Below, one piece after another: positions 36,285 through 46,774 of a DNA stretch of 64,000 bases. The translations under genes were made by a program, and so were the position numbers. The notes beneath the pieces were generated by a model. The model searched no databases. It saw nothing but the letters and a program-made list of their open reading frames with translations, and was not told the DNA's origin. The stretch spans positions 327,768 to 391,767 of the forward strand of contig MBPM02000075.1 in NCBI GenBank assembly GCA_001695595.3, read 5' to 3'. This DNA is from Plasmopara viticola (taxonomy: Eukaryota > Oomycota > Peronosporomycetes > Peronosporales > Peronosporaceae). The first letter of the stretch is position 1. Each line of letters opens with the position of its first letter.

Positions 36285-36515
36285 TAAGGGGTTCTCGACG
36301 CGACGGTCTCCAGCACCAGAGCGCCATCTGGGCTCTTACCAAGTCAGAGATAAACAAAATAATGGAAGACCCTCACGACCTCGGTGCTGGCTGCACTGCC
36401 CGCCGAACGAGACTCGACGTATGCGGACACCACTCTATGCCGTGGACTAGCCAGACTGAGCCTAGCACGTGCATACCTTGGCAACGCGATAACGTAATAC
36501 AATACAATACAAGAC
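36285..36515 (+). mobile_element. Heavily deleted LINE fragment
   Basis: Three pieces of the LINE at 38.5-39.65 kb are joined: the 5' word cgacgcgacggtctccagca, an internal piece (tgggctcttaccaagtcaga) and the 3' end (gaagaccctcacgacctcgg onward) with a tail of caata-type repeats. Its 3' end abuts a PLV fragment at 36,516. Confidence 0.75.
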
Positions 36516-36862
36516 TGCAAATGTTAAAAAAATATATCTTCTTAGACAAAAATAGCACGTATTTATCCGATATACCGATGATACTGGTTATGCTGAAGAT
36601 GGCAAGAAAATGAACCGGTAGATACCGAAATAACGAGTGATTTGTACAAGTATCTGATCGAAGTTCGAAAGGTCTTCGACCGTCGAACAAGTTCCAATTT
36701 CTTTATTATCACATCGATTCTATCCTTTTTTGGAGCAACTCTAATAACTTCAGGTCCTCTGTATCGTCTGATTTTATTTATAATAACTTTATATTAACGA
36801 AGTGAAACTTGTGTATTAAGTCGTCAATAAGTCAGGTCGATTGTGTTGTTTGGTATAAACCG
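36516..36862. mobile_element. Polinton-like virus fragment (copy III)
   Basis: Contains the ORF1-start/ORF2-start deletion join in the orientation of the 46.9 kb element (gatataccgatgatactggt, then tcaggtcctctgtatcgtct) and ends after the start of the protease 3' flank at about 36,862. The protease and capsid parts are missing. Confidence 0.65.
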
Positions 36863-36974
36863 GGTTTATAAAAGAAGATAAAGAGCTAGAAGTGTTACGG
36901 TTATTTTATGATTGGAACCATTTTCTTTTAAAGGCAGTATATTTTGCAATTAATCAAATGAGTAATGTGAAAAA

Positions 36975-37043
36975 CCCAACGTTGATTTGCACCATCTGAT
37001 TGGCTGAAATACGAATAGAGAACGTCCCAAAGCAATTGGGAAC
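36975..37043 (+). promoter_or_regulatory. CRN3 proximal promoter with CCAAT box
   Basis: ATTGG at about 36,999-37,003 lies 45 bp before the ATG. A 12-bp deletion relative to CRN1 removes the gcactcgcag segment between agaacgtccc and agcaattggga. The upstream word aaaacccaacgttgatttgc is shared with the other CRN genes. Confidence 0.55.
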
Positions 37044-38150
37044 ATGGTGAAGCTGTTCTGCGCGCTCGTTGGAGTGAAGGGAAACGCGTTCTCTGTGACG
37101 ATCGATGCGAGCAATTTTGTGGATGATTTAAAGGATGCTATTAAGGCAAAGAAGGAGAACGATCTCATGGCGGTCGGTGCGGACAAGCTGCAGCTATTCC
37201 TCGCCAGGAAGGGAGACAGTACATGGCTCGACAGAAGCGGCGCGGAAGCTGTGACGCTCGATGAGAATGGATATTCAGAAGGCTTTACGCACATGGATCC
37301 ATTGTTGTGGATCAAAAATCCGGCGAACTTTGGAGAGAGATTTGAGCCAAACGAAGGCGAGATCCACGTGCTGGTGGTGGTTCCGACCGATTTGAATACT
37401 TTCTCTCCATACGCAGCAATTGCTGCCACGTTGCTCCAACACACGTTCTTTAATGTTCCCAGTACACCGATTTTGAGAACTCAAAAGCTGAAGAAGCAAT
37501 TGGTGAAGGACTACAAATGCGATTGTGGGAGAAACCAGAACGGCGACTCGATGCTTCTTTGCATGGTAATGAATATTGGTCTCCCGAGCCCTGTTGTGAT
37601 TGCATCTCATATTTTCCGACAAGAACACGATCGCCTCAAAGGCGATTTTGTGCAAATTGAGGATATTGACGATGTGAGAAACGGATTGTTGTTATTCAAA
37701 CCGATCGAAAGCGCCTTCGATGATCTCGACATTGCATTTCTTGTCGACAAGCAAGATCAGTTCACATTAAAGATTTTCAATCCAATGATCAAGACGCAGC
37801 TGCTCGTGGACAGCTTGACTCAACAGCAATGGGATGTACTTGGAGGTGGATCCGTACCAGCACATTGGAGGTTAAGCACAAGTCCCATCTACGCTCCAAA
37901 TGCGCCGCAATTCAATGTGCTCACAACATTTGGCGAGTTGGATGGTAAGGCACTTCGTTTTCCAAGCGGGTCAACACTACGTCCTTTCAGGCGCTGTTTG
38001 TACCATCAAGCTCAGTTGGCCAGAGCAAAGGCGATCACCCAAGGATGGGTGCCGAAAGATTATAACTTCGATGACATCTCGTTAGAAGGGTTAGAAAAGA
38101 TGAGATTGCCATTTCCTAGCAATTTGAACATTTTCGGAAGTCCGCCATAG
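37044..38150 (+). CDS. Crinkler (CRN) effector with HNH-like C-terminus (CRN3)
   Basis: Intact ORF of 368 residues. The header is canonical: MVKLFCALVGVKGNAFSV start, LQLFLARK at 49-56, WLDRSGAEAV at 61-70, HVLVVVP at 108-114. The C-terminal two-thirds match CRN1, including ASHIF, VRNGLLL and ESAFDDLDIAFLVD. The HNH-like site again lacks its expected third His. It differs from CRN1 mainly in header residues 34-45 and by a deletion of three residues near the C-terminus (SLEGLEKMRLP). The 3' flank is the uninterrupted CRN tail, with no PLV, which makes it a useful empty-site comparison. A plant-cell-targeted effector role is inferred from the family. Confidence 0.9.
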   Translation: MVKLFCALVGVKGNAFSVTIDASNFVDDLKDAIKAKKENDLMAVGADKLQLFLARKGDSTWLDRSGAEAVTLDENGYSEGFTHMDPLLWIKNPANFGERFEPNEGEIHVLVVVPTDLNTFSPYAAIAATLLQHTFFNVPSTPILRTQKLKKQLVKDYKCDCGRNQNGDSMLLCMVMNIGLPSPVVIASHIFRQEHDRLKGDFVQIEDIDDVRNGLLLFKPIESAFDDLDIAFLVDKQDQFTLKIFNPMIKTQLLVDSLTQQQWDVLGGGSVPAHWRLSTSPIYAPNAPQFNVLTTFGELDGKALRFPSGSTLRPFRRCLYHQAQLARAKAITQGWVPKDYNFDDISLEGLEKMRLPFPSNLNIFGSPP

Positions 38151-38184
38151 CGAGTTCGATCACATTATTGTGGACGGTGATATA

Positions 38185-38375
38185 ATTGTTTGCTTGCTGG
38201 GTCGATCTCATTGAAACACGTAAATAGAAGCGGCGCGAAAGTTGTGACGCTTGATGGACATATACACCCGGGAACTTTTTTGCACATGTATCCGTTGTTG
38301 TGGATCAAAAACACGAAGACCTTTGATTTATACGAATAGATATTTCACGTTTTGCTGGTGATCCTACTAATATAT
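38185..38375 (+). pseudogene. CRN N-terminal remnant behind CRN3
   Basis: Begins about 35 bp after the CRN3 stop. Codons for SGAKVVTLDGH, LHMYPLLWIKNT and a decayed HVLLVI are visible across frame changes. It is the same tail remnant as at 22.4 and 45.5 kb. Confidence 0.7.
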
Positions 38376-38384
38376 ATAGCTATC

Positions 38385-38478
38385 GTCTCCATTGTCGTCT
38401 TTTTCATCTTATTTACATGTGCAGAAAACAAACGTTTTCTTTTTGCGTACTTGCATAAACATATTGAATAGTTTTCGG
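38385..38478. other. CAF-1 p60 5' flank fragment
   Basis: Reverse complement of the DNA upstream of the CAF-1 p60 start (45,330-45,420), for example tgcagaaaacaaacgttttc. CRN3 plus tail plus this flank is therefore an inverted copy of the CRN4-CAF-1 junction. It is cut by the LINE at about 38,480. Confidence 0.7.
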
Positions 38479-38479
38479 A

Positions 38480-39655
38480 AAAGGTTGGGGTGACGTTTTC
38501 GAAAAAAGTTGGGGTGACGCCCTCCTTCCAAGCGCGGGGGCTAAATGCTCGCGCGCTTCGGGCAGGTGCTCTCGGGCATCTGCAGGTCTCTAACGAGTCT
38601 CACCCTCGACGCGACGGTCTCCAGCACCAGGCCAAACCCCCTTCCACGCCCTTAACCGCGCCAACCGCATCCGGATTGGCTCCTTTAATGTGAATTCTCT
38701 AGGTTCGAAGCGCAAGAAGCACAAAACACTCCCCGAAGATCTCCGGCGCTACCGCGTCGATATCCTTGGCCTCCGAGAATCAAGATCTACGATAGAGGTA
38801 AGCACTGCATTGATGACTTCCTTCTAACCCTGAAAAAAAAAAAAAACGAAGCCAAGGCCGAAGTCACCGAAATTCGCCGCCACTGCAACCCGTCGGGCGC
38901 CACTCGACACGCCCGATCCCAAGAAGAAACCTGGCGCCACACTAAGAAGCTCGGAACACTCCTCGGCGATATTGAAGATTTATCCCGACGCAAGTCCCTG
39001 GCCACCCTCGCGCTCCACCGCCTCTGGTCCGTCTGGCTCCGCCCCACGCTCATCTCACCCAAGACCCGCATTCGGCTGTACAACACCTACGTTCTACCGA
39101 TTCTGCTGTACAACTGCGCCACCTGGGCTCTTACCAAGTCAGAGCTCCACGGCCTCGAGAGTTCCCATCGCCGCCAGCTTCGCTACGCTCTTGGCTATCG
39201 CTACCCCCGACACATTTCGAATGCAAGACTCTACGACCTCTGTGATGAGCGGCCGCTGAGACTACGACTGACACAAGCTCGCTGGCGCCTGTTTGGCCAT
39301 GTACTTCGCCGCAATCCCGACATTCCAGCTAACCTCCAGATGCGCGCCTACTTCTTCTCCACCGCAGCATGGCGCGGACGTCCCCGCACCACGCTCCCCT
39401 CAACACTCGACCACGACCTTGTTTCCTGTGGCTCCGGCTTTCGACTCCGGACAGCACAAGACCTCGAACTGCTTCGTACCCTTGCACAAGACCGAAAGAA
39501 TTGGAAGACCCTCACGACCTCGGTGCTGGATGCACTGCCCGCCGAACGAGACTCGACGTATGCGGACACCACTCTATGCCGTGGACTAGCCATAGAGCCT
39601 AGCACGTGCATAACTTGGCAACGCGATAACGCGATACATTACATTACATCACTCT
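38480..39655 (+). mobile_element. Internally deleted non-LTR retrotransposon (LINE)
   Basis: GC-rich compared with its surroundings. 38,640-38,800 encodes the start of an AP-endonuclease-like domain (IRIGSFNVNSLG, then VDILGLRESR). After a deletion at an A-run near 38,835, a single open frame holds the C-terminal end of the reverse transcriptase: TYVLPILLYNCATWALTKSE, RRQLRYALGYRY, RWRLFGHVLRRNP. The catalytic RT core with the YxDD box is missing, so the copy is dead. The 3' end carries short cattacatta-type repeats at about 39,640-39,655 and lies directly against a host gene fragment. Confidence 0.85.
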
Positions 39656-40040
39656 TTAATGACGTCAAACATTTCACCAACATTGCCATTCTCCTCACTA
39701 GAACCTGCAGCTTGAGCCTTTGCTATCGAGGATGAACTTTCGCGAAGACCAACTTTCACCTTACTGTTCGTACCCTTGAGTGTCTCGCGCGAATTTGTGC
39801 CCGTGCAGGTCCTTGCGATCCCCATCCAATCACGCCAACATGCTTGACGCCAGCGAAGATTTTAGGTAGCAGAAAAAAAAGGTCGCGGTCGCCAGGCAGT
39901 ACAGTCTCCTTGGATTCAGCCATTTGCACCGTGCGCAAATAGTCTTTGAATACGATGGAACGCAGTCCAGACGCTTTGGTGGCGAATGATCGCGTCCTAA
40001 TCAGCGATGCGGCGCGCGTGGCAGAACGATAGTGGCGCAT
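39651..40040 (-). pseudogene. Ketol-acid reductoisomerase 5' fragment
   Basis: From the ATG at 40,040 the minus strand encodes a mitochondrial-type presequence (RSATRAASLIRTRSFATKAS) and the start of a ketol-acid reductoisomerase (valine/isoleucine synthesis), with the NADPH-binding Rossmann motif VGVIGWGSQGPA. A small deletion near 39,795 shifts the frame. The enzyme sequence continues in the new frame (VKVGLRESSSSIAKAQAAG, MFDVIK) until about 39,655, where the LINE begins. Only about one fifth of the enzyme is present. An intact gene must exist elsewhere if the pathway works. Confidence 0.85.
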
Positions 40041-41769
40041 ATTGACATGGAGAGAACGGATGAAATCGGAGAATCTGAGCCGTTCAAAATCGTGGTGCTT
40101 CAAAATTGTGTGGAACCAAGTAGCGCAACTCAAGCGTTTGCGCGAGCAATGCGGAGGAGACACAAAAAGTAATATCGTGAACGATACATGCAAAATATTT
40201 TATGTGAGTGACGAGGTTCCAAAGTAGAGTTCATGAGAACTTAAATTTCACACCCAGATGGTTCAAAGTTTTTTTCCTCGGCATGTAATTCATCGAAGAC
40301 TTCCATGTGAAGCTCGACGTCGCAAGTAGATAAATTTAATGTCTGCTCGTGTGATTGTGTGGCCGTTGTTACAGTAAATGCTAGTACGCGTTGGAATAAT
40401 GAATGTCTGTGCAAGCCACCATACCTTGGTGTGCGTGATCTTCTATTTGAGGACCCTCTTATGGTTAAGTACACCCTATTTAAATTATCTTTGTCGTACG
40501 TTCGAATAATGGTTACAGCCTTGATCACAGCCTTCCACTTAAATCAAATAGTGATCTCTTCCAATCTTCACAGGACTATGGCTCATACCGTCGCAAAGTG
40601 CAAAGCAAGCGCTTGCGTGTATGTTTAAGACGGTATTATCCAAATTATCAGCTATAGTAACTATCTCGCTCTCTGCAGCAGGTTCAGCAACGACAGTTTC
40701 GGTATTAGCAAGCCGATAATTTGCTTGACATTACCTAGGTGCGAGATCTTTTACTTCTTTCGATTCGTGCGATTTTTTACATGCAGAAGAGAGGCCGATT
40801 GCAACTTAAGCCGGGTAGATACATTTCATCAGTAACACTTGATCTCGTTCCTTCTTCACTTGTGGCAACGAGATTTTGAGGCGCTTTGCGCGATACGCTT
40901 AAGGTCAAGAATTTGTCGTTCATCTTGTTCGGATTTAGACAAAATATTGTGTATTTGTCAAATGTTCGGGACCTATCTTCGTTCAAGTATGGATAATTTG
41001 CTTCACCAGGTACTGTCTTCAAAGACGCAACGGCAAGCGCTGGTGCGGAGATGCGAGTGGTTCATACACCGTACAGCCATATTGTTACTGTGATTACTAG
41101 CTTTCAAATGATACTGCAAGAGTGACCACTGCGTTTTCCAATCAAGCAAAACTTAAGTGTGTAGAGACTCCATCTTTCGTAGGTAGCACTCTGAAGTCCA
41201 TAAATTAAAGCAATAAACAATGAAAGCCGCTGTTCATTAATTTCCATTGTGGAATCAACACTTGATCGATCGACGGTAATAGCAAAATGTTGACAAAAAT
41301 TGGAACAAAAAATGTTATGTTGATCATTAAGCGATTGACCTCTTGACTTTAGTCTAGTATCTACAAATGTCTGATGATATTGTTGTTGCTCGTGTGCTTG
41401 AAAACTGAGGGCGATATTGACATTGCTGGACAGTGAATGAACGCCTAGGTTATACCATGTGACAGCATCTACCAAGGAAAAAAAATCAAGATTTCGCAAT
41501 TTTCCTCTCGGTGCTGTATATATTTCTAAGCATACCCTCTACGAAATAATTCATTAATATGCATAATCAAGACTGCAGTATATGTGCTCGTTGAGCCGAA
41601 CATATCGCGTTGTCGAATACTATAGAGGCAAGACAACTCGCATAACGGCTGGCGACCAACAATAAGCTCTGTTTCTTAAATTGGCACGTTACGTTACAAA
41701 ATCAATTGTCTCTTTAAAGTCGATCGGTTCATTACTTTTGACCAGCAAGTATGGCCTCGAACCCCTGTC
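40041..41769. other. Intergenic, nothing recognised
   Basis: Holds the KARI upstream region, then about 1.5 kb with several ORFs of 81-131 codons (longest 41,104-41,499 minus). None has a family signature I recognise. GC content and codon choice do not stand out. Confidence 0.45.
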
Positions 41770-42571
41770 TCACAAAATGCGCCGCACCTCAAGCGTTTGC
41801 CGCAGATATGAAATCTGCGCGACTGAAACGGCCGTCAGCACTACCATTTCGGCAAGTGTCCACCACATGATCTGGTCGTGGGTGCTTGTGATCACTACAA
41901 AGCAAAAAAAGATGCATTGGGTCAGATTTCCAGTAATTTTAGAGATTTATCGCCCTCTTCGTTGATTTAGGATGTGCGAGCTGACGAAGACACTTAAAAC
42001 GTACGCTGGTCTTGGTAATTCGTTAGTGCTTTCATATACGCTTGAGAATCTCTGACCGTGTCGGGATTTACGCTTAATTCGTAGACGAGATCCTCCAGCC
42101 CCACTACGTGCTCTTTGAGTTCATTGCAACAGATAAAAAATACTTAGTTCACTTGGAGAACGTGTTCAACTCAGATGTACCACAACTGATTTTCGTCGCG
42201 TCTGCATTCGACAGCACTTCGTGATTCGGGTCATCGGCATGAAAAGAGAAGCCAATGATTACGTCCCCCACAGAGGAGCGATCATTCTTAAAGCACACTG
42301 AGTGCATGCCACCGTGCCCAATTGGGCTTACGTACCTTCCCACGGCGCCCTTGTGCGTGTATACAACTTGATCCTTGCCGTCCCGAAGTTCCGTCTCCAG
42401 CTCGTCCGCGACGCCCCTTAACACTTCAAATGTAAGCGAAATGCCGTGTTTGTAGCTTTCGCCCTCTACGTAAAAACATTCCGAAGCACGAGACGAGATG
42501 GTCACGTGCATGGCCGCGACCCACGGCAACAGAGCGGACGCCAGCCCAAGTACCCACATCAGTGTCTTCAT
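41770..42571 (-). CDS. p24/emp24 (GOLD-domain) cargo receptor, three exons
   Basis: Proposed exons on the minus strand are 42571-42181, 42112-42005 and 41894-41770, with introns of 68 and 110 bp and GT-AG ends. They give 207 residues, the usual p24 length. Features in order: signal peptide (MKTLMWVLGLASALLPWVAA), a GOLD domain starting with ECFYVEGE and with the paired Cys (SECF and HSVCF), a coiled-coil segment (GLEDLVYELSVNPDTVRDSQ), and a transmembrane segment with a short cytosolic tail (WWTLAEMVVLTAVSVAQISY, then EVRRIL). p24 proteins cycle between ER and Golgi in COPI/COPII vesicles and sort cargo. The first donor could also lie a few bases away. The divergent neighbour starts 54 bp away. 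Confidence 0.85.
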
Positions 42572-42625
42572 TTTGTGACTGTAGTGTACCCTACACAAAG
42601 TTACAAAAACTATAAATTTAATAAG
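42572..42625. promoter_or_regulatory. 54-bp bidirectional promoter between p24 and the membrane protein
   Basis: Only 54 bp lie between the two start codons (42,571 minus, 42,626 plus). The spacer is AT-rich (actataaatttaataag), and transcription of both genes must start in it or inside the neighbouring gene. No other element is clear. Confidence 0.55.
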
Positions 42626-43143
42626 ATGGCGTCCGTGCGGCGCGAGCTTGACCGATTGTTCGCAGTGCACATGGTTATTGCAGTCTTAACGGGGGCTTTG
42701 TGCTTTTTCACGCCGCACTCACTTCTCGCACCATTGCATGGCTCATGAGTTTGTGCGACTCTACGGTGAGGTTACCAATCGTACATTTCTTGCTGCTCTT
42801 AGTTTACACCTCTTGCTAGTACGACACTCACTCTTTTGATAACTGTAACTTGCTCTTGTCTATAGGTGCGTTGACTCTGGCACAAGGATGGATGGTGTGG
42901 CGTACACGGCTCGTGAGCGATGCAATCGTTCGTCGTACATTCTGCCAAGCGTATTGTATCTGCTTTTTGCTACAAGCGCTGGTACTACTTCGAGCGCAAG
43001 TTGCATCCCCCGAGAACCACTCGATGTTGCACTGGATCAACATTCTCTTTCTTGGTGCATTAAGCTGTGCGTACGGCTACTTTCTTGTCTTTAAGTCAAT
43101 CAAGGCATTTGAGCTACCAGGCATGGAGAAGGGGTTGCTGTGA
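42626..43143 (+). CDS. Conserved multi-pass membrane protein, two exons, possible frameshift
   Basis: Exon 1 is 42,626-42,765 and exon 2 is 42,866-43,143, with a 100-bp GT-AG intron. Hydrophobic segments: HMVIAVLTGALCFFTPHSLL, QAYCICFLLQALVLLRA and INILFLGALSCAYGYFLVF, which predict a small membrane protein of about 140-150 residues. I recognise no named family. The first exon hits a stop at HGS (42,746), while the conserved continuation (MAHEFVRLYGALTLAQG) is one frame away. Either a 1-bp indel sits near 42,735 or translation begins at the ATG at 42,738. Exon 2 was copied into the three CRN chimeras in this window, so this is probably the source gene. Confidence 0.65.
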
Positions 43144-45273
43144 TTTGAGCGCTTGCATAGCAACCGACGCAAGCAAAGTGGAGTAGGACCTTTGTGTATT
43201 GTAAACCCTCTTTGACTTTTCAGTGTTGACTTGCTATATTGTTCAAATATCAAGAGGGTCATCAAAGGTACCGGAAGGGGTCCTAGATACTTGACTCCCA
43301 GTCTGAGAATCCGCAGGAGAATGACTTGTGATTGGGCCCTCTGCACTAGAAGGCGAGGTGCTGAAGCACGAGACGCTGGTGTTGTGGATGCTAACGGACT
43401 CGTGGAAGCGCGTGACCCAATGGAAGGTGACAGCGAAGTGACAGCAGGTTGGACCGATGTCGAGGAGAGCTTGCGCTTTTTTCTTACTACGAGTACATTA
43501 ACAGGATTGGCTGCAGTGCTGCCTTTCGAAGCTTTACCCGTATCCTTATTAGAATCCGAAGGCTGCAAATTTTGCTTGCCGATGGCGTTCTTGGTCGGAG
43601 TTTGCTCTTTTAAAGCCACTTGAGACTGGGCTTGACTTTTCGCTTTCTTACGCGCCTTCTTGGGTGTCGCAAACATTCGACGCATCTTGGCTTCGTTCAA
43701 AGCAATTTGATCTGCGTGCAAACGACACAAACCAGGTCATTATCGCGTACTACTAGGGCAATAACAAATGAACTTTTGAAGCTCACCTTCGTAACGTACG
43801 CTCGTCCCAAAGAAACCCTCTTCAAAGTGAATGAACGAAATGTAGCCATCCGCTGACGAAATACTCAGTGTCTGTCCGTCTGCAGTCCACGAAGCGTCAG
43901 TCAAGTCTGCATAGTGCAGATCCTTTATCATGCTAATTGGGTGAGCTTGCTGTTACAGCAACCGTAAACTCTGGTCAGCTAGCGCAACCACGAAACAGAT
44001 GTGAAATAGTAAAATGTACCTGAGTGTCGTAGATGGTGACAGCGTCGAGTGTGATCACAGCAAAGACGGAGCGTAATTCTGTTTGAAAAAAATTAGACAC
44101 TGGAGAGGTTTTACCTTGGCGACGTAATTTGTACATTACAGGGCTACAGCGAACGGCCAGTGAAGCCTTTTCCTGTCCAGGTAAGTGGAGTGTTGGCTGG
44201 CTTAGATTTCCACGTGAGTAAGCGTACACTGTGTTTACAGGGGACGCCGACTTGTTAGCGCAAAAAGTCCCAGTTGGTGTCAGAAAGTAGTTTCCATCAG
44301 GTGTCCAAGCAGGTCGTCGTGCAAACGCTGGACACGTATCGTCTAGAAACATTCGATGTTTCGGCGGAGCTAAAGCTTTCGTGGTTGCATTCCCCAAAGT
44401 CGCTCCGACAGCTTCGTTCTGGGTGTTATCCTCGTCCACCTTGTCGTTCTCGGTTGTTATCGCTGACAAGTTTGGTTTGCTGGGCAGCAAAGGAAATTCA
44501 CGAGTCTTTAACGTCTGAATACACATAAATTTGCGTCCCTTCTTCTTCCCATTCGGCCGCGTTGCTGCTCCAAAGCCACTGAGCGCGTAAACTTTGCAGG
44601 AGCGATCATTTCCTTCGGTAACAATAAATTCGTTAAGTGGATCCCAAGCGACGCCCTGCACGTATTGCGTGTGGTCCTTGCGTCGCTCAGCGACGTCGCC
44701 CTTTTCGACGTCCCATATGACACAACGATTGTCGACCGACGAGGAAGCAAGGAAAGCCGAGTCAGGTGACCACGATAGGTCAGTTATGTCGCCTTTGTGA
44801 CCTAAAGACAAGATGGTGCGCCCAACGTCACTGAGCGACGAAATCTGGTCCCAGCGCCAGCCATCGCCCGCTGTCTTGGGTTTGGTCCAAAGAATGATCG
44901 ACGTGTCGTCACTGGCGGACGCCAAGTACACACCATTGGGTGAAAATCGCACACAATTAACGCTACGATCGTGCCCCGAGAGACTGAAAATGAACTCAAG
45001 CGCTACGCCGCTTTTGGCCGTGATGTCCTCCATCTCACCCACGCGCCACAACTTGATCTCCTTGTCGGCACCTCCCGTGGCCAATAGTGGCTTGTCAGAT
45101 GTCGTTGCGTTTTTATTGTTTGGTCGTAGAAAGTCTAATGACAAGACAGCCTCATTGAGCCCCGTGGGGCCACAGTGTAGCCTAATTTCTGGCGTCGCCA
45201 CGCGCACCGGCGGGACTTTGAGCTTCGGCATGGCTAATGACGAATTAAGGGTTTTCAAACTTCTCAAAGTCAT
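43077..45273 (-). CDS. CHAF1B: CAF-1 p60 subunit (WD40; CHAF1B/Cac2 homologue), four exons
   Basis: Exons on the minus strand: 45273-44115, 44078-44020, 43949-43787 and 43711-43077. The first 36-bp gap is in frame and could be retained. WD40 repeats are visible: LLATGGADKEIKLW, HDRSVNCVRFSPNGVYLASASDD, HKGDITDLSWSPDSAFLASSSVD, HTQYVQGVAWDPLNEFIVTEGND, and ASWTADGQTLSISSADGYIS. The CAF-1 B-type start VRVATPEIRLH supports the family. It acts in the nucleus as a chaperone loading H3-H4 onto replicated DNA. A 1-bp deletion near 43,352, relative to three partial copies, shifts the C-terminal tail: the ancestral stop would be at 43,243, but the frame runs to 43,077 and overlaps the convergent membrane gene. 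Start could instead be the second Met at 45,231. Fragments of this gene recur five times nearby. Confidence 0.88.
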
Positions 45274-45419
45274 AATCCCACGAACCTAAGTATCTAAAGC
45301 AAATTAGCCTTCAGACAGAGTACTTTAAAACTATATAGTACGCAAAACACGCAAAAAACGTTTGTTTTCTGCACATGTAGATAAGATGAAAAGGCGACGA
45401 TGGAGACAATAGCGATAAA

Positions 45420-45616
45420 ATAACACATATTAGTTAGATCACCAGCAATACGTGGATTATCCCTTCATTTAGTTCAAAGTTCTTCATGTTCTTAATCCAC
45501 GCCAACGGATTTATGTGCAAACAGCTTCCCGGGTGTTTATGTTCATCGAGCGTCACAGCTTCACAGCCGTTATTATCCAACCACACGTGTTCTAATGAGA
45601 TCGGCCTAGCAAGCAA
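45420..45616 (-). pseudogene. CRN N-terminal remnant behind CRN4
   Basis: The minus strand encodes HVWLDNNGCEAVTLDEHKH, then NPLAWIKNMKNF, and ends with a decayed junction motif HVLLVI. It lies about 40 bp beyond the CRN4 stop, between it and the CAF-1 promoter. Same tail element as at 22.4 and 38.2 kb. Confidence 0.75.
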
Positions 45617-45654
45617 CAGTTATATCACCGTCCACGATAATGTAATTCAATTCG

Positions 45655-46774
45655 CTATAACGGATTTCCAGCAATGTTCAAACTGGAAGTAAACAACAAT
45701 TTCATCTTTTCTTCCAGTGTAAATCCTTCTGACGAGAAGTCATCGAAGTCATAATCTTTCGACACCCATCCTTTAATAATCGCCTTTGCTCTGGCCAACT
45801 GAGCTTGATGGTACAAACAGCGCCTGAAAGGACGTAGTGTTGACCCGCTTGGAAAACGAAGTGTCCTACCATCCAACTCGCCAAATGTTGTGAGCACATT
45901 GAACTGCGGCGCATTTGAAGCGTAGATGGGACTTGTGCTTGTCCTCCAATGTGCTGCTACGGATCCACCTCCAAGTACATCCCACTGCTGTTGAGTCAAG
46001 CTGTCCACGAGCAGCTGCGTCTTGATCATTGGATTGAAAATCTTTAAAATGAACTGATCTTGCTTGTCGACAAGAAACGCAATATCGAGGTCATCGAAGG
46101 CGCTTTCGATCGGTTTGAATAACAGCAATCCGTTTCTCACATCGTCAATATCCTCGATTTGCACAAAATCACCTTTGAGGCGATCGTGTTCTCGTCGAAA
46201 AATATGAGATGCAATCACAACAGGGCTCGGTAGACCGATATTCATCACCATGCAAAGAAGCATCGAGTCGCCGTTCTGGTTTTTCCCACAATCACATTTG
46301 TAGTCCCTCACCAATTGCTTCTTCAGCTTTTGAGTTCTCGTAGCCGTTGTACTGGAAACGTAAAGGAACGTGTGTTGGAACAACGTGGTAGCAATTGCTG
46401 CTATGGAGAGAAGTGTCCTCTTCGGTTGGAATCACCACCAACACGTGAACAGGGGTGTTCATAGTCTCGATATCCTCCATCGTGAGTTCGAACGCAACGT
46501 CTTTCTCCGACAAGCCGACCAACTGGAGTGGGGCTGCCACAACCTTCAATGGCTTGAAATCACTCGTGTCACTGATTCCTTCGTCCACCTGCTTTTGGGT
46601 CAACCACGCGTCGCCCTTCTTGGCGAGGAACAGCTCCAGCTTGCTCGCTGCAAAGTCATACTTCTGATCTTCCGCGATGGCCGTCTTCAATTCTCCCACA
46701 AGATCGCTCGCATCGATCTTCACGGGGAATGGGTTTCCCTTCACTCCAACGGGCGCGCACACTAGCTTCATCAT
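45655..46774 (-). pseudogene. Crinkler with alternative header, frameshifted (CRN4)
   Basis: Starts at the ATG at 46,774 with LELFLAKK and the other common CRN header type, which lacks WLDRSG: AWLTQKQVDEGISDTSDF, a variable segment, then HVLVVIP near 46,440. Small deletions at about 46,400-46,412 (2 bp net) shift the frame, and the HNH-like C-terminus is open as a separate 242-codon frame (46,383-45,655). It carries VRNGLLL and ESAFDDLDIAFLVD as in the other copies. The same C-terminus behind a different header shows domain swapping at the HVLVVxP motif. Confidence 0.85.

Larger units (their letters stand above)
26895..36300. repeat. Tandem segmental duplication, period about 4.7 kb
   Basis: CRN1 (27,498 marker) and CRN2 (32,201), the PLV remnants (29,105 and 33,810), the chimeras (29,433 and 34,138) and the CAF-1 fragments repeat with an offset of about 4,703-4,705 bp. 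The PLV and chimera segments are nearly identical. The CAF-1 part is less alike: the second copy lacks about 54 bp of the last exon and shares that deletion with the copy at 49.2 kb. This implies exchange among three or more cassettes. Confidence 0.9.

Noticed and set aside
41104..41499. 131-codon minus-strand ORF as a gene
   Set aside because: No recognisable domain, signal peptide or neighbour context; kept only as unrecognised sequence.
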